A stretch of 64,000 nucleotides of DNA from Steromphala cineraria. Its lineage: Eukaryota; Mollusca; Gastropoda; Trochida; Trochidae. The number at the start of each line of letters is the position of its first letter. Positions within the stretch are counted from its first letter, which is position 1. Where the stretch lies: assembly GCA_916613615.1 (NCBI GenBank), contig OU744726.1, positions 16,681,515 to 16,745,514 of the forward strand, read 5' to 3'. The translations under genes and the position numbers were made by a program. Below the pieces are notes generated by a model. It ran no database searches and had not been told where the DNA came from. It saw nothing but the letters and a program-made list of their open reading frames with translations. Shown piece by piece: positions 59,236-64,000 of this stretch.

Positions 59236-62200
59236 GTAAACCTGTACTGCCTAAGGCGTGAATAGTAAATAGTTGTTTATTTTCATGTGTGTAGATTGCA
59301 AAGGGGTACATTTCTTGTTGCTATCCTTTTGATATAACTTTGCAAGCCCGAAGTTGTTATAAAACTCCTTGTTATCGCTCTATGTCCTTTGTCATCTCGA
59401 GGTTTGTAAATTCATGTAATTTGAAAAAAAACTTAATAGATACATTTATTTTATTTTCAGAATTTAAGCAACATGGGAAATGTGGCCATGCCCACAATGG
59501 AGTCACATTATAATGACGGCATAAAGGACTATGCGGCATCTTTTCAAACGTAGATTTAGGGAACAAGGATACTAAGGCTTTGATTATGAATCATGGATTT
59601 GTTCTTACTAACAGTGCTACAGATAAGGGGCGTTCACAAGTATGTAAGCGTTAAAAATCAACCTGTACGATAAAAAGTAAATTGTCATTGACAACAAGTA
59701 AGCGCCTAAGATCTGAGTACGTCTCATATTTCATTTCGGTTCGATTAGTGTCGATAGTATTTTTATGCAATATTCTATTTTGTTAGGAAGTAATAACATT
59801 TAGGTTCATATTTATGTTGCAGATCCGTATCCATTTCAAACTGTTACCTTCATTATTTTCATTACATACTTTCTCTGTTGCAATAAGAGCTAGCACTGGT
59901 ACATTGTCGATTGATCGATTAAATTCTCATGTAATTTTCTGATTTTCATTTGCTGTTTTTTTATAAATGTTTCAAAATGTATTTACTCATCATGATTGAA
60001 TATCTTCCTATTGCAGAGTACAGATAGCGCAGGTACATTGGAGATTGAGCTGATTAAATTCAGCAAGTATAGCAGTTACTGTTGTGAAGCACCCGGATGT
60101 GGCCATTGTGACCCTTACTTCTACCTGTGTGTTACTGAATACAACAGGTGGGTAGAGAACATACCTTATCATATTGAAAACAATAGAAAAGGTGCTTGAA
60201 TAGAAGTGATATAAAACTGAATATAACTATAAGTGGAAAGCATATCATATCTCTGAATATACTGTAAAACGGAATGTGTGTCATTCATAGTTATCATTAC
60301 CTACAATTTTCATATGATGCCCTGGGCCAAATAATACATTTTCCATTGTCACATCACGTTAAAAAGAATGCCTTGGCGTCACGGTTTACGGGCCGGAGAA
60401 GTAGGTTTTGCATATTTTCTTTAGTTTGGGACTACGGTAATAACAGAATATTATGTTCTTCTCCCATGACATACCATGTTTATGATACTCGTGCCTAACT
60501 ATCAGTATTTCCTTGGCTCTCGCTCGCGAAACACTTTTATTTAGAATCTCGTGTCGTAGACATACATGTAGTAAGTCATGGCCACTCATAACTCATAACT
60601 CTAACCAATATATATAACAAAACCACTAAAGAGCAGATCAAACGACTTCAAACCCTTCAGAACAGTACATATTTCCCCTTTATTGAGAGAACTTTATTGG
60701 CTACCCGTTACTCACCGCATTGAATATAAAAACCTACTGTATGCCTACAAATGCTTCCACAGCATGGCCCCACCATACCTCAATGATCTAGTTGACATCT
60801 ACCAGCCACCGAGATCCCTGAGATTGCAACAGCATGGCCCCACCATACCTCAATGATCTAGTTGACATCTACCAGCCACCGAGACCCCTGAGATTGCAAC
60901 AGCAGAAGCTTTTTTGTATTCCAAAATCCAAACTTGATCTTTTGGCAGGAGAACATTCAAATATGCAGCTGCAGAAAGATGGAACTGTTTACCGGAGAAT
61001 TTAAAATCTGCTAGATCACTTGAGTTGTTCAAGACTTAACTAAAAACATTTCTATTAACAAAAGCCTTTTCCAGCTGAGCGCACAGAACATAGAAATGTG
61101 ATTGATGCGCTATATAAATTCAAGAATGATTATTATAACTCGTGTTTTCAAATATCTAATATTTCAGCCGTGATTGTACAATTCATTACATATGGGTTGG
61201 AAAGGTTACTGATGAAAATTCTTTCTACTTCAAAAATGAAGGAACCCTCAAGCACTTTCAGCTGCCATTCACAAAGGTGAGATTATAAAGTTTCATGAAT
61301 GTGTACCATATACTTTTTATCCCACCGGTATGTAATACCGTGGGATATAGTCATCGCCCTGTCCGTCTGTATGTCCGTCCGTTCGTCCGTAATCATTTCG
61401 TTTCCGGAGCAGAACTAAAAAACCGGTCCACATATCTTTCTGAAACTTTACATGTGTATTGCCAATCTACTGAAGTGGTGCCTTTTGATATTTCCACATT
61501 TCTGAAAAATTTATTTTTTATTATTTCCATGGAAACGGCTCTTATTTGGACTCTGTTCATGAAAGGTTTCGTTTCCGGAGCAGAACTCAAAAACCGGTCC
61601 ACATATCTTTCTGAAACTTTACATGTGTATTGCCCACCTACTGAAGTGGTGCCTTTTGATATTTTCATATTTCTGAAAATTTTATTTTTTATTATTTCCA
61701 TGGAAACGGCTCTTATTTGGACTCTGTTCATGAAAGGTTTCGTTTCCGGAGCAGAACTCAAAAACCGGTCCACATATCTTTCTGAAACTTTACATGTGTA
61801 TTGCCCACCTACTGAAGTGGTGCCTTTTGATATTTTCATATTTCTTAAAATTATATTTTTTATTATTTCCATGGAAACGACTCTTATTTGGACTCTGTTC
61901 ATGAAAAGTTTTGTTTCCGGAGGAGAACTCAAAAACCGGTCCACATTTCTTTCTGAAACTTTACATGTTTACTGCCCACCTACTGAAGTGGTGCCTTTTG
62001 ATATTTTCATATTTCTTAAAATGTTTTTTTTTATTTCCATGGATACGACTCTTATTTGGACTCTGTTCATGAAAGGTTTCTTTTCATATATATATGCTTA
62101 TATTATTATGAACCTTGCTTGAAAAATTTACAATTATCTTTCAAAAGTTTACATCTTACGATCATGTGGAACCGGTGGGATATGTCATCTTCTGATGACT

Positions 62201-64000
62201 CTTGTTGAATTAGGGGATAAATCCATTCTGTTTTTTATTTTGGGGTTGTATGTCGTGCATTCTTTACCCCTAAATATAATTTCAAACCGAGCTTGCGAGG
62301 TTTGAAATGTTTATTTAGGGGTAAAGAATGCACGACATACAACCCCAAAATAAAAAACAGAATGGATTTATCACCATTCTAACATGACTAATTAGTCAAA
62401 AAAGGTGGAACTATTTTGACTTGCGCAAAAGCAATGTGATTAGGTCAAACCGGTGCAGACCGGTTCCACTCACTTGCAAAACAACGGTACAGTTCACTTT
62501 CATACAGAACACATAACAATTAAAATGTCATTACATACAGAAAACACGTTTTTAAATAGACTCATCTCTAATCTATTGAGCATATTATCAATAGAAAACA
62601 GTTTTCAATGTCGTCAAAGTTACGAATTTTTACCTAAATCCATGGGTCGACCTATCACCCCTACAAGAGCGACAAGGACTGACCAAATCAAGGGACGTTA
62701 CTCTGAAAATAGTTGTTCACTACGTGTCGATGAACTGTTTCAAACTTAGTGGAAGCTGTCAAGAAAGTTATATTTGGTGTCATGGTTGGCGAGACTGTGA
62801 CAGGAAAAGTGGTCACTTGTAAATTAGAGGTAGGGTCAGTGACAGCGTTCAGCGAAATTAAAGAATAAAGTCGCTTCCTTTCATTTGACGAATCGCTGTA
62901 TGAGAGGTGTTGCGATCGTTGATTTTGTTTTTAGATCTGTGGACTGTGATTAATTTACATCGCGAAGCAGTAAGAAACACTTCAAACAGGAACAAAAAAA
63001 CTGGTTATTCGATTAAAATTTGTAGGTGTTTCAAAATGTCGACACGTTTCTGATATTGAAATTTAAAGCGTCGTCGCCAACATGTCTATTGTAAACAGAA
63101 AGTCGCCGAGTGCAGATTGTATCCTCGTGCGCGGAGGAATGTGAAGCGGTCGTAAATATTTAGAGGTGATTATCGGCGAAATAATTACTCCAAAATGTTT
63201 ATGAGTAACCAATCAGAACGCAGTATTTTCAAACTAGTTTTCGTGTCATGTTAGAATTAAGATTTCTTAACTTATATAAGAATCTTAACTTATATAAGAA
63301 TGTTCCATATCGACTCTCTGTGATTTGACTTATTGAAAGAAACTCAAATGAATATGAAATATGTAAATAATGCGATTTTTTTCTTTTTCAGGCATCATTC
63401 GGTATCCGGCTAAAAGCTTATGATGAAGACACTTTCCGTGATGATTATATTGGTACAGCCGTCATAAATATTGAAAACTTCAAACCATCAGCAAATGGTT
63501 CAGTTGAAACATCGGAATACGTCAATGAGAAGATGGTTTCAACTTACCGTTTTGAGTAGGTCTTTTACAGTACCTACCTAGTGAAAAATGTCAAACAGTC
63601 ACTTTATGGTCAATTGATAAATGTTATTGGGGTATCAGATTGCAGTAATGTAACCATTTAACCATTTTAGTAGAGGATAAATTGACATCTTTGGTCTCTA
63701 ATATGAGAGGATGGCATTTTATCTGATGATTGTCCTCTTTGTCCCCTATAACAAGCCTCACCACATACCAACTTTCATTCCTGATGAAGCGAGCAATGTG
63801 CTTGTGAAACGTTGAAAGTGTACATATTTGGATGGTTCTTGACAATGTTCTAATAGAAATATCTGATATTATGCATAATCACGAAACACATATTTATCCC
63901 AGTGTAGAGATCAGTGTCAGAGCCTACTGTGAAGTGGACTACTACGGGTCTGACTGTAACACGTACTGTGAAAACAACGTCAACGGTCATTACACATGCG
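59182..64000 (+). CDS. DSL-family Notch ligand-like protein (gene B, 5' part)
   Basis: Join of 59182-59235, 60017-60147, 61168-61276, 63392-63555 and 63903->64000; 556 nt in the window, all phases compatible. The layout is signal peptide, MNNL, C2-like part and the first two thirds of the DSL. Intron phases (0, 2, 0, 2) and exon contents match gene A exon by exon, so the two are tandem paralogues on the same strand. Protein identity to gene A is low outside the motif residues, so the duplication is old. The EGF repeats, TM and tail lie beyond the window. Confidence 0.88.
60017..60147 (+). CDS. Gene B exon 2: MNNL domain, first half
   Basis: The acceptor is cctattgcag and the donor AACAG|GTGGGT; phase 0 in, phase 2 out. 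It encodes STDSAGTLEIELIKFSKY, a CC pair and GHCDPYFYLCVTEYN. LEIELIKF and C-D-P-Y-F-Y-L-C parallel LRFIKF and C-D-P-F-F-Y-V-C of gene A. Confidence 0.9.
60625..61140 (+). mobile_element. L2-like LINE 3' fragment in intron 2 of gene B
   Basis: Translated pieces show IKRLQTLQNS, YWLPVTHRIEYKNLLYAYKC, APPYLNDL and RSLR, then WNCLPENLKSARSLELFKT. This is the C-terminal signature of CR1/L2-type RT ORFs. Frameshifts and stops are present. The 3' end GATGCGCTATATAAATTC is L2-like. A 70-bp internal tandem duplication (AGCATGGCCCCACC at 60761 and 60831) is included. Confidence 0.82.
61168..61276 (+). CDS. Gene B exon 3: MNNL domain, second half
   Basis: The acceptor is aatatttcag and the donor ACAAAG|GTGAGA; phase 2 in, phase 0 out. 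It encodes RDCTIHYIWVGKVTDENSFY and on to KHFQLPFTK. The D-C-x-x and closing LPF positions align with DCHFKSQ and the LPGEVP end of gene A exon 3. Confidence 0.88.
61397..62095 (-). repeat. Four-unit 171-bp tandem array
   Basis: TTCGTTTCCGGAGCAGAACT-type starts lie at 61397, 61568, 61739 and 61910, exactly 171 bp apart. The flanks (about 61319-61390 and 62165-62205) carry CCCACCGGTATG...CCGTCCGTTCGTCCGT and ACCGGTGGGATATGTCATC. On the minus strand the unit contains CTCCGGAAACGAAA and CCATGGAAA, tying it to the repeats in gene C intron 1. As 171 is divisible by 3, frames stay open on both strands (61295-62122 + and 61944-61393 -). These are not host genes. Confidence 0.9.
62214..63253 (-). mobile_element. 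AATT-target element with hairpin, copy 2
   Basis: Reverse-orientation partner of 2340-3396, flanked by AATT on both sides (62210-62213 and after CATGTTAG). The hairpin is at 62217-62373. The conserved 98-codon frame is at 62453-62749. It lies in intron 3 of gene B. Confidence 0.82.
62453..62749 (+). other. 98-codon frame conserved between two element copies
   Basis: Starts MQTGSTHLQNNGTVHF and ends CSLRVDELFQT. The partner at 3150-2854 differs at roughly ten residues with no stop or indel. No known family recognised. It may be a vestige of an element protein, or simply young sequence with an open frame. Confidence 0.3.
63392..63555 (+). CDS. Gene B exon 4: C2-like part
   Basis: The acceptor is ctttttcag and the donor TTTTGA|GTAGGT; phase 0 in, phase 2 out. 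It encodes ASFGIRLKAYDEDTFRDDYI, then GTAVINIENFKPS and KMVSTYRFE. The D-E-D-x-x-x-D-D loop fits a C2-like calcium loop. Confidence 0.88.
63903..64000 (+). CDS. Gene B exon 5: DSL domain (cut by window end)
   Basis: The acceptor is tttatcccag; the alternative tgtag 5 nt later breaks the frame. It encodes DVEISVRAYCEVDYYGSDCN and TYCENNVNGHYTC, the DSL signature as in gene A exon 5. The window ends inside the exon. Confidence 0.9.

Noticed and set aside
59460..59553. Extra exon between gene B exons 1 and 2 (after tttattttcag)
   Set aside because: The frame reaches a stop quickly and has no donor in a usable phase. Exons 1 and 2 join perfectly in phase 0 and match the gene A structure.
61295..62122. 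275-codon open frame and its 183-codon antisense partner
   Set aside because: They result from a 171-bp (3 x 57) tandem repeat without stops, and the repeat family is elsewhere non-coding. No domain, splice or start signal supports a gene.

Overview
The window looks like a metazoan, AT-rich, intron-rich genome that is heavily seeded with transposable elements. The organism is most likely a lophotrochozoan and plausibly a bivalve mollusc. That is an inference from DSL and GON domain genes with small exons in kilobase introns, L2-like and APE-type LINE remnants, an intact Tc1 element, a tRNA-derived SINE and many foldback elements. No sequence names the species, and there is nothing prokaryotic here.

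Host genes. (A) 3565-14113 (+): ten exons, all phase-compatible, of a Notch-ligand-like (DSL family) transmembrane protein. It has an MNNL domain, a DSL domain, three EGF repeats, a Thr-rich linker, an unassigned ectodomain of about 100 residues, one TM helix and an acidic cytoplasmic tail. The signal-peptide exon is not found and is probably upstream of the window. (B) 59182->64000 (+): the first five exons (signal peptide, MNNL, start of DSL) of a second DSL ligand. Its intron phases (0, 2, 0, 2) match gene A, so A and B are tandem paralogues. (C) 39853-35056 (-): a complete four-exon gene lying between them on the opposite strand. It encodes a predicted 311-residue secreted protein with a short PAN/apple-like N-terminal part and a full GON domain, without any ADAMTS protease.

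Mobile DNA fills most of the rest. Two copies (18659-23400 and 45212-53436) of a very large, apparently non-coding element end in TAGGTC...GGTCTA. The first is flanked by a perfect 9-bp target duplication and the second by a decayed one. An intact Tc1-type transposon with TIRs and TA duplications lies at 24921-26464. A decayed LINE lies at 30641-34110, with a 5'-truncated relative at 56600-57354, and an L2-like fragment at about 60625-61140. A SINE with a 13-bp target duplication is at 27504-27817. Other families are a TTAA-target MITE, an AATT-target 1.05-kb element with an 80-bp-arm hairpin, palindromic foldbacks, a 0.85-kb repeat containing a tRNA-like segment (inverted pair at 43167 and 55024), and arrays of a 160-171-bp repeat with the core CTCCGGAAACG.

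The most unusual local structure is a strictly 126-bp-periodic tandem array (about 10806-11886) in intron 7 of gene A. Every unit repeats the splice acceptor and first 37 nt of exon 8. The two DSL ligands would act at the cell surface on Notch receptors. The GON protein would be extracellular, and nothing in the sequence ties it functionally to them.
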